From positions 5,871,001 to 5,935,000 of the forward strand of contig OY756961.1 of NCBI GenBank assembly GCA_963580455.1: DNA of 64,000 nucleotides, read 5' to 3'. Positions 10,764 to 20,870 of the stretch are shown one piece after another (within the stretch, counting starts at the first letter, position 1; each line of letters opens with the position of its first letter). Below the pieces are notes generated by a model. That model was not told the DNA's origin. It saw nothing but the letters and a program-made list of their open reading frames with translations, and did not search any database. This stretch comes from Euonymus europaeus. Taxonomy: Eukaryota; Streptophyta; Magnoliopsida; Celastrales; Celastraceae. A program made the translations under genes and the position numbers.

Positions 10764-10837
10764 TGTTGGTTTTCTCTTGTGGTTTTCTTTTCCTGAGCTG
10801 AAGCAGATGTAATGTTGGAATACAGGCGAGTGTTGAA

Positions 10838-10843
10838 TTTATA
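10838..10843 (-). promoter_or_regulatory. TATA box of dehydrin A
   Basis: TATAAA on the minus strand within CTCCTATAAATTCAAC, 75 bp upstream of the ATG. The same box sits 74 and 75 bp upstream of B and C in an otherwise conserved promoter block. Confidence 0.75.
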
Positions 10844-10949
10844 GGAGATCGAAGGAAGGAGATCACCGTTTGAGAATATCTGAATAGACAATCTTATCCG
10901 CAGATATTTTATTTTGGAATTATAAAAATATCTTTTACACGGTCTACAC

Positions 10950-11908
10950 ACTTCTTAGACCATAAATTTAATGACGATCATGCCATCTCTTTTTCTTTTT
11001 CTTTTTCTTGAAGTGATAGATGATTATTATTCTTTTTTGATATTTTGTTTAGGTTCGGACACGTGGGACTCTGTGGATGGTCCATCCAAAAGTTTATATA
11101 TAATATATTCTATCATTCTATTATTATTATTATTATCCTAAATTGTGATTATCTTTTTTTGATGGGTATAAAAGACGTGGACTTTTTTTACCAGGTGTCA
11201 TTAGGGTTTATGGATCTATTATCGGCTGAAGGAGGAACAGTAACTATCAGTGGATTATTTAGAAGACTTGCAGTGGTAATAGTTTTTATTAGGAGGAAGT
11301 CATAATCTATGATATTATGTATTTTTATTGATCTGAATATATTGAGCGATGTTTTATCGATATTGTGACTTAATTTTTTATAAAAAATATGATATTTATT
11401 ATTGATTTTAGTATAATTTTATTGAACAATGAATAAAAGAATAAAAGATTTGATGTCGTGTTAATAGAAAAATGAGAAAATTCATATTAAAAGAAGTATT
11501 TAGTTGATATAATTATATTGAAACACGTGTTTTTGATGATGTGAACATATATGAATTAATTTTTTTTGTATAATTAAAGGAGATGAAATTGCATTGCTGG
11601 AATTGAGCAGGAAGGTGATGTAAATGCCTGCCGTTTTCACAAGTTACTACATGGACTTGGGTTTGGCTATCTATTAGGCCCAACTTTGTGGGCCAGCCCA
11701 TTCAACTATATCTTATTATTTATTTATTTTTTAAGAAGGGAAGCTTTTGCCATGGATGAATGATTGTCGGCTGTGGACGAAAAGTTAAAAAATCGTAGTT
11801 TGAAGTGTGAGGTGTAAAGTTAGGTTAAAGTTGGAAACTTCTTAATGAGCTTGGTTGATATATATTTTCAGCTTCACTTTTAAATTAGCAATATAAAAAT
11901 ACTACCAT
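10950..11908. other. Upstream flank of dehydrin A and join to the next duplication unit
   Basis: 10950-11290 matches the upstream regions of B (15780-16100) and C (17875-18070), including TTTTGTTTAGGTTCGGAC and GTGTCATTAGGGTTT. 11340-11560 is AT-rich with motifs of a dispersed repeat family also seen at 18.4 and 19.3 kb. From about 11795 the next copy of the 5.3 kb block begins. No gene seen. Confidence 0.6.
11060..11065. promoter_or_regulatory. G-box/ABRE (CACGTG) about 300 bp upstream of dehydrin A
   Basis: GGACACGTGGGA in the promoter of A. At the aligned positions B and C have GGACATTTGGGA and CGACATTTGGGA, so the ACGT core exists only in A. CACGTG is the classic binding core for ABA-responsive bZIP factors. 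Whether it works here is inference. Confidence 0.5.
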
Positions 11909-12429
11909 CAGGGGCGGACCCAGCTCTTAGGATTAGGGGGGGGCGGGGTTCGGGGCAGTGCCCCGAAAAAATTTTTTGGCATGTTTTTATACACCAAAAA
12001 ATGAGTTGTAAGTCAACTACTTTATTAATTCATTATAAATTCACTTAAACAACTTGCATAAAACATTCAAGTAACTATGTTCTATTACATAAGTGATAAA
12101 AAAATACTTCAACAATAGTTTACTGCTTCTAAACTATAACTGTTTCCTTCGAGTCTTCATATTCTGATAATATTGGATGATAGCTTCATTAGGAACCTGA
12201 TAAAAAACATTATTATTCTGGGCTGAGCCCATGCCAAATTTCAAATGCAATTCAACTTCTTGCAGTCCGTAGCAAAACAAATAATTGAGGGAGGCAAAAA
12301 TGAAATAATGGGACTAAAATAAATAATTGAGGGGGGGGCGAAAATGAAAAATTCAAAATATATGGATTATTTTTGAAAAGTTCAGGGGGGGCCACTGCCC
12401 CCCCTGAACTACACGTAGCTCCGCCCCTG
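11909..12429. mobile_element. Non-autonomous hAT-type MITE
   Basis: 521 bp. Terminal inverted repeats CAGGGGCGGA (left) and TCCGCCCCTG (right). A perfect 8 bp target-site duplication ACTACCAT lies at 11901-11908 and 12430-12437; 8 bp is the hAT hallmark. Near-terminal G-runs (AGGGGGGGGCGG, CAGGGGGGGCC) are typical of this plant family. No transposase is encoded. The paralogous copy at about 5483-5500 lacks the insertion, confirming it. Confidence 0.9.
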
Positions 12430-12480
12430 ACTACCATCATTGACTACAAACCAAGTAGAACTCATTCATCATCAAATAGT

Positions 12481-12749
12481 GTCTCCTCATCATATTTTAA
12501 TTGTTCTTTTAATTTTGTATCCAATTTAAGAAATTATATAACTCTCATTTAATTTATTTACATTTATATTCTCGTTGAAACAATTAAAAGCTAATTAATT
12601 TGGATATTTATTGAACTTTTCAATTTAAGAATAAATAAGAGAAGATGAAAAAAATGGATAAAATTAATTTTAATAATAGAAATGAACATATATTTTGGGA
12701 CATCTCAACAAGGAATAGTATACAATTAAAATGAGATGGAGGGAATATC
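12481..12749. mobile_element. Decayed Stowaway (Tc1/mariner) MITE
   Basis: The right end, ACAATTAAAATGAGATGGAGGGA (to 12743), is the inverse of the consensus Stowaway end seen intact at 19481. The left end (about 12481, TCTCCTCATCATATTTTAATTGT) is a weaker match. The interior contains TTTTGGGACATCTC, as in the 19.5 kb copy. TA target sites are not clear. Confidence 0.55.
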
Positions 12750-12765
12750 AAAGTATTAGATCATC

Positions 12766-13814
12766 GGCAAAAGTATACTTTTAATCTTTAAATGATACTC
12801 CTAGTTTCATTTTGTCTCTAAACCTTTTCGCTCTTAAAATCACCTCTTAACTATTTTTAGGTTCTCTTTTATCCTTAAGGTGAATTTGTCGTCAGAATAA
12901 TCCTACGTGACATACACTCCAATAGCTTACGTGGCCAACTTTCATAAAATTAAACGTTAACCCTAAACTACGAAAAAATATGAACTTTCAATCCTTAAAG
13001 CATCTCCCTTCTCCTTCTCTCTCCTTAGTCACACAGTTTCAACCGGCCACCATGTTCAACACCTCCACGTGCAGCCCAAGTCACAAACAAAATCCACCTT
13101 TTACTATATGTATCAACGTTTTGCAGGAGAAATCCACCACAAGATTTAAGAGTATTATGGGCCAAAAGACTGAAGCTAGGATTGGGTACTGCACTCATCT
13201 CTATGTCACGGTTTGCATCAACTAAAGAGCAAAACTCCAGCCCTGATTCACTGATTTCAATTGCCCAAATTTTGTAATTTTGCTTTCCCTTTCAACAACC
13301 TTGATTCCTACTTTTCTCGAACCCTGCAAGTGACATTTTCACAGACCAAGAATAAGAATCAAAACTCAAAAGACATCCCAAATGAACACCACTACCAACG
13401 AGAATCGTTTGGCTTTATTTTGATATTCGCATGTCTTGTCCTCCAAATGGAAACCATTCTTCAATTTAAGTAAAAAATTGTGAATCAACTAGTGTAGGCA
13501 CTCTCGACCTCACAGACTATTTTGTCAGATCAACAGAGTAGCAAGGGAGGCAGTAGATGGATGAAGAAGAAATGAGGGATTTAGGAAAAAATTATGACAA
13601 TCTATCAATTTAATGGGCACGTGGACACCATATAATCTCCACATCGTAAAAAATCCACATGGATTTGTTGCATCTAATTTTTCCAGAGACAAAGTCGCCT
13701 GTGGAACAAAATGAAACCTGACAAAAGTTGAGGGACAATTTTAAGGAAAAAAAAGGTTCAAGGACAAAAATGAAATTAAGGTATAATTTAGGAACTAAAG
13801 GTATTTTGTTGCTC
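12766..13814. mobile_element. Non-autonomous Mutator-like element (1.05 kb) with long terminal inverted repeats
   Basis: Long imperfect inverted ends: the left end (GGCAAAAGTATACTTTTAATC... TTTCATTTTGTCTCTAAACC) pairs with the right end read in reverse (GAGCAACAAAATACCTTTAG... TTTCATTTTTGTCC). Flanks TAGATCATC (12757-12765) and TAGATCAGC (13815-13823) form a 9 bp duplication with one mismatch, the Mutator hallmark. The paralogous site near 5560 lacks it. The interior carries no transposase but has short frames (12980-13225 and 13261-13473) that could be captured host sequence; I do not recognise them. Confidence 0.75.
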
Positions 13815-13823
13815 TAGATCAGC

Positions 13824-14950
13824 ATGCTCTTTGGAAATAATATTAGTTCGGAAGATCATGAGTTCGATTTATTATTGGAAACAATACTCTGCGGTAACAT
13901 TTTAATTTATGTTTTTGTTGTTGTCAAATTATAAATTTATATATGCGCTGGCTTGATAGTTGTAATTTAGATCCATGATGAAAGTCCAAAATATAAACTT
14001 GTTATTTTATTGTTCACTCTTAAATTGTTGTATTTGATTTACCATTTTTTAATCTATTAATTTGTTTTTTTTTATATTTGAAATCTATTAATTTGTTGAA
14101 AGCTAATAAAGAATATTATGTACATCACTTAGTTATTATTGCAAGTCACCAGAAAAGTAACTAAATACGAGTTTTTCTGGCGTATCCCAAACCGTTGGAT
14201 TGCAATACCCGTGATCACAGTCAACCCAATTTGAATGAAAGCTCCCACTGTAGATCATCTACTCGAGGAGCCGGAGGCACTACGTGGCAATTTATTAGCC
14301 TCAATTCGCATTGTCTTCTCTTGGCACAACCGAAAAACGGGTAGTGCAATATCTAGCCGTTAATCTTCAACGGCTTGTATTGTTCAACCCATGCAGCCGC
14401 GACACGTAAACCGTCATGGTAACCTACGTTGCCTCCCGCAGTAGATCCTATCATGAATTCATTAGTATAATCGGCACGCTCTCTAAAGTCCCCACCACTC
14501 ATTTTTGTATTTGAAATCTAATTCAACGCTTCCACGGCGTCATCCTATGCTGCCGGAAACCAGTACTGCTCCGGTGAGAGACAACTTATATCATGACATT
14601 TCAGTAAATACGTTGTAGCTCTCAACCACTCATCTTTTGTATTTAAGAATCTAATTCCACGCTTCCACGGCGTCATCATATGTTGCCGGAAAGCTGTAGT
14701 AGTGTGGTATATTTGCCAAATTATATGCTAGTTTCGAAATTGTTTACAAGACAAACCAATATATGTTGTCGCCGGAGACAACATGACGAACCCTTCACCA
14801 CAATAATGTACAATGAGAGGGAGTGGTGGTGCAATTTATTGGAATCAATTTGTTGTCTTGATTTGATTAGTAGCGTATCTCTTAGGCTCGGATTGAACTC
14901 TGAAAATGAGATTTTAATATTTTATAAAAATAACTAAAGATAAATAAAAA
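13824..14950. repeat. Second copy of the dehydrin-array spacer
   Basis: Collinear with 5565-6938 and 9388-9720: TTCGAAAGATCATGA, the ACGTGGCAATTTATTAGCC block, then CCATGCAGCCGCGACACGTAAA. An internal duplication repeats TCTAATTC(A/C)ACGCTTCCACGGCGTCAT at about 14518-14545 and 14651-14675. An 85-codon frame at 14680-14937 has no recognisable features and is probably chance. Confidence 0.65.
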
Positions 14951-15291
14951 AGAGTTACCAATTAAAGCTAGCTTCATTGTCGACAACAATTACACATACA
15001 AAGATAAAAACAGTGATCAAGTACAACCCTTATTTATATAAATTTTATTTTGGGATTTACATAATAGATAATACAACACAAACTCACACGTACGAGGAAG
15101 GAAAAAAAAACTAGAACAGGAGGCTCGATACTTCAGTACACCTGCAAGACAAATGAAGGTTGATGAGAAATTTTATAATAATCAGTCAAGGTTTTAGATC
15201 ACAAAACAAGTTTAGATCTCGAAATTGTCTAATAAAAAAAATCAAAATCAGATCTGAAAATTTACCTGGAATTATTAGGACTTGTTACTTT

Positions 15292-15609
15292 CTAATCGCT
15301 GTCGCTGCTGCTGCTGCTGTGGCCATCCTCATGCTTCTTCTTCTCCCCATCCTTCTTCTTCTTCTTTTTCTTCTCACCCTCACCAGCAGCGCCTGGCTCT
15401 CCATGGATCTTGCCCTTGATCTGGTCCATAAACCCTGCCTTATGCTCCTCTCCCTTGTGCACATCACCAGGATATTGTTGTACTGGTTTGTGCTCAAGAT
15501 TGTGTTGTTCAGGCCTGTGCTCACCATGGTGTTGTTCAGGCTTGTGCTCCTCCTTCTTGTCGCCACCCATGTGGAGGGTCTCGCCAATCTTGTGAATGAT
15601 TCCTGCCAT
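15292..15609 (-). CDS. Dehydrin B: canonical KS-type, HIRD11-like
   Basis: 105 residues, single exon. Order: conserved N-terminus MAGIIHKIGETLHMGGDKK, a His/Glu/Pro/Gln-rich spacer (residues 20-55), one K-segment (AGFMDQIKGKIHGEPG, about 58-73), a poly-Lys run (about 80-92), then the tail HEDGH with SSSSSDSD at the C-terminus. This K-then-S order, small size and N-terminus match the HIRD11 class (KS dehydrins), including the phosphorylatable Ser/Asp tail. The family is cytosolic/nuclear, intrinsically disordered, binds metal ions and protects enzymes during desiccation and cold. The start is the ATG aligned with A and C; an in-frame extension upstream reads through the 5' UTR. B is the most ancestral-looking of the three copies. 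Confidence 0.92.
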   Translation of the reverse strand: MAGIIHKIGETLHMGGDKKEEHKPEQHHGEHRPEQHNLEHKPVQQYPGDVHKGEEHKAGFMDQIKGKIHGEPGAAGEGEKKKKKKKDGEKKKHEDGHSSSSSDSD

Positions 15610-15682
15610 TGTTGGTTTTCTCTTTTGATTTTCTTTTACTGAGCTGAGGAGATGTGAAATTGGAATACAGGGGAGGGTCGAA

Positions 15683-15688
15683 TTTATA
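15683..15688 (-). promoter_or_regulatory. TATA box of dehydrin B
   Basis: TATAAA in CTCCTATAAATTCGAC on the minus strand, 74 bp upstream of the ATG, conserved in all three paralogues together with an upstream GGATAAGATTGTCTATTC block. Confidence 0.75.
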
Positions 15689-16099
15689 GGAGAGTGAAGG
15701 AAGGAGGGCACGGATTGAGAAAATCTGAATAGACAATCTTATCCGCAAATTTTTATAGAATTACCAAAATACCCAAACACGGTCTACACACTTCTTTGAC
15801 CATAAATTAACGATCATGCCATCTGTCTCTTTTTTCTTTTTCTTTTTTAAAGTGATGATTATTATTATTCTTTTTTTTAAAAAAAATATTTTGTTTAGGT
15901 TCGGACATTTGGGAGTTTGTGGTTGGTCATGGTCCATCCAAGTTCGCATTATTCTATTATTAATTTGTCTTATCCTAAACAGTTATTATCTTTCTTTGAT
16001 GGGTTTAGGAGACATGGACCTTTTTCCAAGTGTCATTAGGGTTTCTGTCTCCGAAGGATGAAATCTGGAATAGTAAACATCAGTGGATTAGGAGATGAA

Positions 16100-17190
16100 G
16101 GTGATGTAATGGAAAAGTTAAGTAATTCAGGACACCTGCATATACTACCAAATACCAATGTTTAGGTAGTTATGGCCCTGGGACACCAGTGTCTCTTCCT
16201 CTTGTTTGGTAACACCATTCAAGTTAGTTCCATGTCAAAATCCAACATTTCTCTCTTCTTTAATATGTAAGTTCGTTATTTAATCGAATAATCGTACCCA
16301 AATCTTAAATTCCTAAACCCTGATGGGCAAATAAAAAATATGGGTGTCAATATAAAGAGTCGAACTTTGATCTATGGAGTCGAAAAGATACTCTAATTAT
16401 TAACCGACTCATACATCCTGCATGGTAACTTAATTTTTACTTACGATAAATAATGCATCAATTTGGGTTAATAAACCAAAAGGAAAAATAAAATTGAAAA
16501 TGTAAACACTTTCGCGATAACAGTATTTGGATAACATGCAGTATCATATATAAAATGTTTGGGCAACACTATTCAAATATATTTGACTGTTTGACAAGTC
16601 CATAAACAAGCTAAGCAAATGCTATTCGATGAGCTTCAACAATCAACTGTGTACAATTGCATCTTCTGTTTGCCATTTCAAATATCTAGAAATTAAGTTT
16701 GTTCAAGCCCCCAGAGCATGAACTTACATCATTTTGGATCAAGATGTTGAACTGCTAGTTGGATATGCTAGCTGTTGATTCCTAAAGTAACTGGGGTATG
16801 AATGGTTTCATTAATTCTTTTCAAGAATATGCATGATGATTAAGGAAGCTTGATGTGTGAAAGACGAAGATGGAAACGTAAATGATCTTAAGACTTAAGA
16901 GTTCTTTAATGCTTGTTTAGTAAAAATTGTTTTCAATAAATACTAGTTTCATTGTAAACAACAATTACGCACATATGCAAAAATAAAAAACAGTAATTAA
17001 CTATATAATATAACCCTTATTATTTATATAAATTTTATTTCTGGGATTACATTCACTTCTTATAATAATATATAAGACAAACTCAAACATACGCGGGAAA
17101 AAGAAAATTGAAACAGCAAGAGACAATGAGACATGCATGCATATTAAAGCTAGAAGATAAAAGTTAATACTCCAGTACACCTGCCTTCAA
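16100..17190. other. B upstream flank and C downstream flank
   Basis: 16060-16540 is collinear with 18030-18900 upstream of C (GGAATAGTAAACATCAGTGGATTAGGAGATGAAGG and following). 16960-17190 is collinear with 14985-15160 downstream of B. Together they show that B and C arose by tandem duplication of a ~2 kb unit. The middle (16540-16940) has no recognisable content. Confidence 0.7.
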
Positions 17191-17196
17191 GTTTTA

Positions 17197-17703
17197 TTAA
17201 TCCCTGTCGCTGCTGTTGATGTTGTGGCCATCCTCATGCTTCTTCCTCCCACCCACACCAGCAGTGCCTGGCTCACCAGTGATCTTGCCCTTGATCTGGT
17301 CCAGAAATCCTTCCTTATTCTCATCTCCCCTGCGCTGCTCACCAGGATATTGTTGTCCTGGTATGTGCTCACCAGGATATTGTTGTCCTGATTTGGGCTC
17401 ACCATGGATCTTGTCCTTGATCTGGTCCGCAAACCCTCCCTTCTGCTCATCTCCCCTGTGCTGCTGCTCACCAGGATATTGGTGTCCTGGTTTGTGCTCA
17501 CCAGGATATTGCTGTCCTGGTTTGGGCTCACCATGGATCTTGTCCTTGATCTGGTCCGCAAACCCTCCCTTCTGCTCCTCTCCCCTGTGCTGCTGACCAG
17601 GATGTTGTTGTACTGGTTTGTGCTGATCAGCATGGTGTTGTTCAGGGTTTTGCTCGTCCTTCTTGTTAAGGGTCTCGCCAATCTTGTGAATGATTCCTGC
17701 CAT
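17197..17703 (-). CDS. Dehydrin C: three-K-segment HIRD11-like protein with decayed S-segment
   Basis: 168 residues, single exon. N-terminus MAGIIHKIGETLNKKDEQ. Two nearly identical internal repeats each hold a K-segment (GGFADQIKDKIHGEPKP and ...GEPKS) plus Gln-Tyr-Pro-Gly linkers (GQQYPGEHKPG). A third K-like segment (EGFLDQIKGKITGEPG) is followed by RKKHEDGHNINSSDRD, in which the poly-Ser/Asp tail of B is reduced to NINSSDRD. The two central repeats (about 120 bp each) are so alike at DNA level that recent unequal exchange within the gene is likely. Expected role as for other KS dehydrins: stress-induced protection of membranes and proteins, metal binding. The TATA box is 75 bp upstream and the promoter block is shared with A and B. 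Confidence 0.9.
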   Translation of the reverse strand: MAGIIHKIGETLNKKDEQNPEQHHADQHKPVQQHPGQQHRGEEQKGGFADQIKDKIHGEPKPGQQYPGEHKPGHQYPGEQQHRGDEQKGGFADQIKDKIHGEPKSGQQYPGEHIPGQQYPGEQRRGDENKEGFLDQIKGKITGEPGTAGVGGRKKHEDGHNINSSDRD

Positions 17704-17777
17704 TGTTGGTTTTCTCTTGTGTTTTTCTTTTACTGAGCTGAAGCAGATGTAATATTGGAATACAGGGGAGTGTCGAA

Positions 17778-17783
17778 TTTATA
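17778..17783 (-). promoter_or_regulatory. TATA box of dehydrin C
   Basis: TATAAA in CTCCTATAAATTCGAC on the minus strand, 75 bp upstream of the ATG, same context as in A and B. Confidence 0.75.
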
Positions 17784-18404
17784 GGAGATTGAAGGAAGGC
17801 CTGATCACGATTTGAGAAAATCTGAATAGACTATCTTATCCGCAGATTTTATGGAATTACAAAAATACCCGTCACATTTAATGACGATCATGCCATCCTT
17901 TTTTTTCCCCTCTTTTTTTAAAGTGACGATAATTATTATCCTTTTTTGATTTTTTTTTTCAGGTTACGACATTTGGGAGTTTGTGGATGCTCCAGGTGTC
18001 ATTAGGGTTTCTGTATCTCAAGGATAAGAAATCTGGAATAGTAGACATCAGTGGATTAGGAGATGAAGGTGATGTAATGGAAAGGATGAGTAATTCAGGA
18101 CACCTTCATATACTACCAGTGTTTAGGTAGTTATGGCCTTGGTACACCAATGTCTCTTATCTCTTGTTTGATAACCATTCAAGCTAGTTCCATATCAAAA
18201 TCCAACATTTGTCTCTTCTTTAATATCCAAGTTTTTTGTCTAATCCATGAAACCGTACACAAATCTTAGATTCCCTAAATCCTGATCGGTGATTAAAAAA
18301 ATATACGTGTGTTAATATGAAGAGTTGAACTTTGATCTATCGATTCGAAAAGAGACCCTATCAGACTCATACATCCCTACATGGTGAACCCAACTATTGT
18401 TGCT

Positions 18405-18825
18405 TAGAGCATCCATAATGATGAATTTTTGTTAAAAATGGGATAATGTATGAGAATATATGTTTTTGATGATGTAACTATATTGAGATATGTATTTTGT
18501 TGATATAAATGTATTTGAATATGTGTTTTGTGATGTGTATAAGTATGTAACTTGACTTTTTATAAAAGATGTGAGACTCAATATTAATTTTTGTATAATT
18601 TTGTTAGAAATCAGAAGGAGAAATGAAAGTATATTAAAAATGTTGATTTTTTAGAGAGGAAAATATATTAAAAAAAATATTTTGATGATATGACTATATT
18701 GAAAGACGTGTTTTTAACTTTTTATTAATATGAATAAGTATATGAGACCACTTTAATATAATAAAAATGAGACTCAATGCGTGATTTGGCTGGACAAGCA
18801 AATTTGAGCTACTGTGGTTGCTTTA
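18405..18825. mobile_element. MITE inserted upstream of dehydrin C
   Basis: The left end AGAGCATCCATAATGATG resembles the GAGCATCCACAATG end of many plant MITEs. The right end read in reverse is AAAGCAACCACAGTAG, an imperfect inverted match. The sequence on either side (…CATGGTGAACC / ATAATGAATTTGGGTTAA…) is continuous in the B paralogue at about 16425-16475, which marks this block as an insertion. AT-rich, no coding capacity. Confidence 0.6.
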
Positions 18826-18974
18826 GCATATAATGAATTTGGGTTAACCCAAAAGAAAAATATCTTTACCAAAAGAAAAATATCTTAACAAAACGAAGAA
18901 AAAAATGTTGAAAATGTCACACATTTGAAGATATTTTTGAGGAATACAAGGCAGAGAGAGGACCGTTTGGATGA

Positions 18975-19202
18975 CCACGTGGACGGGCAGAAGCACGGAT
19001 AAGGCTTTTATTCGAATTCACACGCTTCTGACACGTGTAATATTACCGACACGGGTCTTGGCAATCGAGTAGCTACTCGCAATCCCAATCCAATGCTTTT
19101 GTCCTTCATCTACTTTCGAATACGTGATGGCCAACACTTGTCTGCTTTCAGTGAAAACAACAGTTTATTTTGTTTTCGTGCCCTCCGTTAACTGACACGT
19201 GG
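18975..19202. promoter_or_regulatory. Cluster of three CACGTG (G-box/ABRE) motifs
   Basis: CCACGTGG at 18975-18982, ACACGTGT at 19031-19038 and ACACGTGG at 19195-19202, three palindromic CACGTG cores in 230 bp. They lie 1.3-1.5 kb upstream of dehydrin C and are candidates for ABA or light responsiveness. The distance and absence of chromatin data leave function open. Confidence 0.4.
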
Positions 19203-19480
19203 ACAGTCAGATATTTTCACCTTACCGACAGATGGGGAGTACTTTAATATTATTAATGCAACCACAACGTGATTATTTGATGAGGAAAGCAAATATTGTT
19301 GGGAATTTTTTTTCACTAATATAATTGTATCAAGAGATACGTTAGTTACGTTGATATGATTATATTAAAAGATTAGTTTTGCCGATGTAGAGTCAATATT
19401 AATTTTAGTGAGAAAAAATATGAACGAATAAAATGTTAATAACTTGACTAATGAGAAGTAAAAAAAAATACTGAGAAATA
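19203..19480. other. AT-rich spacer with dispersed-repeat motifs
   Basis: Contains TTGATATGATTATATT and AGTCAATATTAATTTTAGTG motifs that recur at about 11.5, 18.5, 19.75 and 22.1 kb, probably fragments of one MITE family. No gene. Confidence 0.45.
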
Positions 19481-19746
19481 CTCCCTCCGTCTCATTTTAA
19501 TTATCACTTATTCCTTTTTGGGATGTCCCAAAATACATGTCCACTTCAATTAATGAAAACTATTTTTTTCAATTTTTTCCTTATTTACCCTTAACTTGAA
19601 AAACTCAATAACCTGCTCATTAATTATAGTGTCAAAAGTGTTTGTCATTATAAATAGAGGTATAAACGTCAAATTAAAAGAGAATTAAATATTTTCTTAA
19701 ATCGTGTGAAAAAGTAAAGGGGACAATTAAAATGGAACGGAGAGAG
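19481..19746. mobile_element. Stowaway (Tc1/mariner) MITE
   Basis: 266 bp with terminal inverted repeats CTCCCTCCGTCTCATTTTAA and, read in reverse at the right end, CTCTCTCCGTTCCATTTTAA. Flanked by TA on both sides (19479-19480 and 19747-19748), the mariner target. The interior contains TTTGGGATGTCCCAAAATAC. Non-coding. Confidence 0.88.
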
Positions 19747-20259
19747 TATATTTTATTGATGTGATTATATTGAGGTGAGTTTTTTTACTGATATAGATAA
19801 ATATGATTTTTTTTTGTATAATAAAAGTAAAATCGTTAATGAAAATAATAAAAGTTTACCATTGTATGGACCTTAGCAACACTCCATTTACTGCAAGGAC
19901 CAGGTACTTGGAAACTGCAAGGGACGGTAATAAATTTGAGGCAGGTGGCTAGTGACGGTTGCCTCCTCTTCAATTAAGATTTACGTGGGTCATCGCCAAG
20001 TCTTATTCCACACGCATATTCAATTTCCTATTTGCCTACCAGACCGACATCCACTGAAAATATTTTAAAGATAAAGTCATAATGCTTATCACATAGTAGA
20101 AAGTAGTTTAGTATCATGTCTTAATTAGAAGATATTTTGTGGACTATATTCTACGTTACCACAACCTCTGTGGCTTTAACCTAGGAGAGCATATACCATT
20201 GCTTTTTTAGGGGTTAATGCAACTATTAGCTAGTATCGAAAGATCAATCATGTTTCATT

Positions 20260-20870
20260 TGTGATGAAATATTTCATATTCGAAAATCGAAAATATTCCA
20301 TTTTGACCACTCGGACCGGTCTTGCCTCTATTTAGTTAGCCAACGTTGAAAAAGGAACATGACAGGTAACTAAAAAAAAAAATTGAATGCTCAAAGAAAT
20401 CGTTGAAGGCAGAACAATTATTCACTAACATATATTTTTTGACAATCTTTGAAGCATGTTCCAATTTCGTACCCAAATGTCAAAAAAATTTCATTTTGAT
20501 CACTAGGACAGATTTTGCCTTATTCGGTCAACCAACCTACCTTCGTGGTGAACTAATAGGTAACTAAAAAGTATAAAATTTTGGCTGCTCAAAGAAATCG
20601 ATGAAGGCTGAACAATTATTTTACTAACATTTATTTTTGACAATCTTGGAAGCATTAGCATGTTCCCATTTCATATCCAAAAGTCAAAAATATTTATTTT
20701 GATCACTTGGACAAATTTTGCCCTATTCGATCAACCAACCTACCTATGTGACGGGTTAAAAATGGAACTGATAGGTAACTAAAAAGTATATAATTCTAGA
20801 TGCTCAAAGAAAGCGATGAAAGGCAGAAATATTATAATTAACATATATTTTTGACAATCTTTGGAAGCAA
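20260..20870. repeat. Three-copy tandem repeat, ~200-214 bp unit
   Basis: Repeated landmarks are GACAATCTTTGAAGCA (20441, 20639, 20853), TTTTGATCACT(A/T)GGACA, GGTAACTAAAAAGTATA and CTCAAAGAAATCGATGAAGG. Spacing is 198 then 214 bp. The first copy (from 20260) is the most diverged. Non-coding; it looks like a small minisatellite-type array. Confidence 0.75.

Noticed and set aside
10350..10796. Plus-strand 148-codon Leu/Val-rich frame
   Set aside because: Antisense to dehydrin A. The repeated look is the reverse of the K-segment repeats, and similar antisense frames occur opposite B and C.
17187..17681. Minus-strand 164-codon repeat frame with NILVS motifs
   Set aside because: Frame-shifted reading of dehydrin C. 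The paralogue-conserved frame starting MAGIIHKIGETL is the real one.
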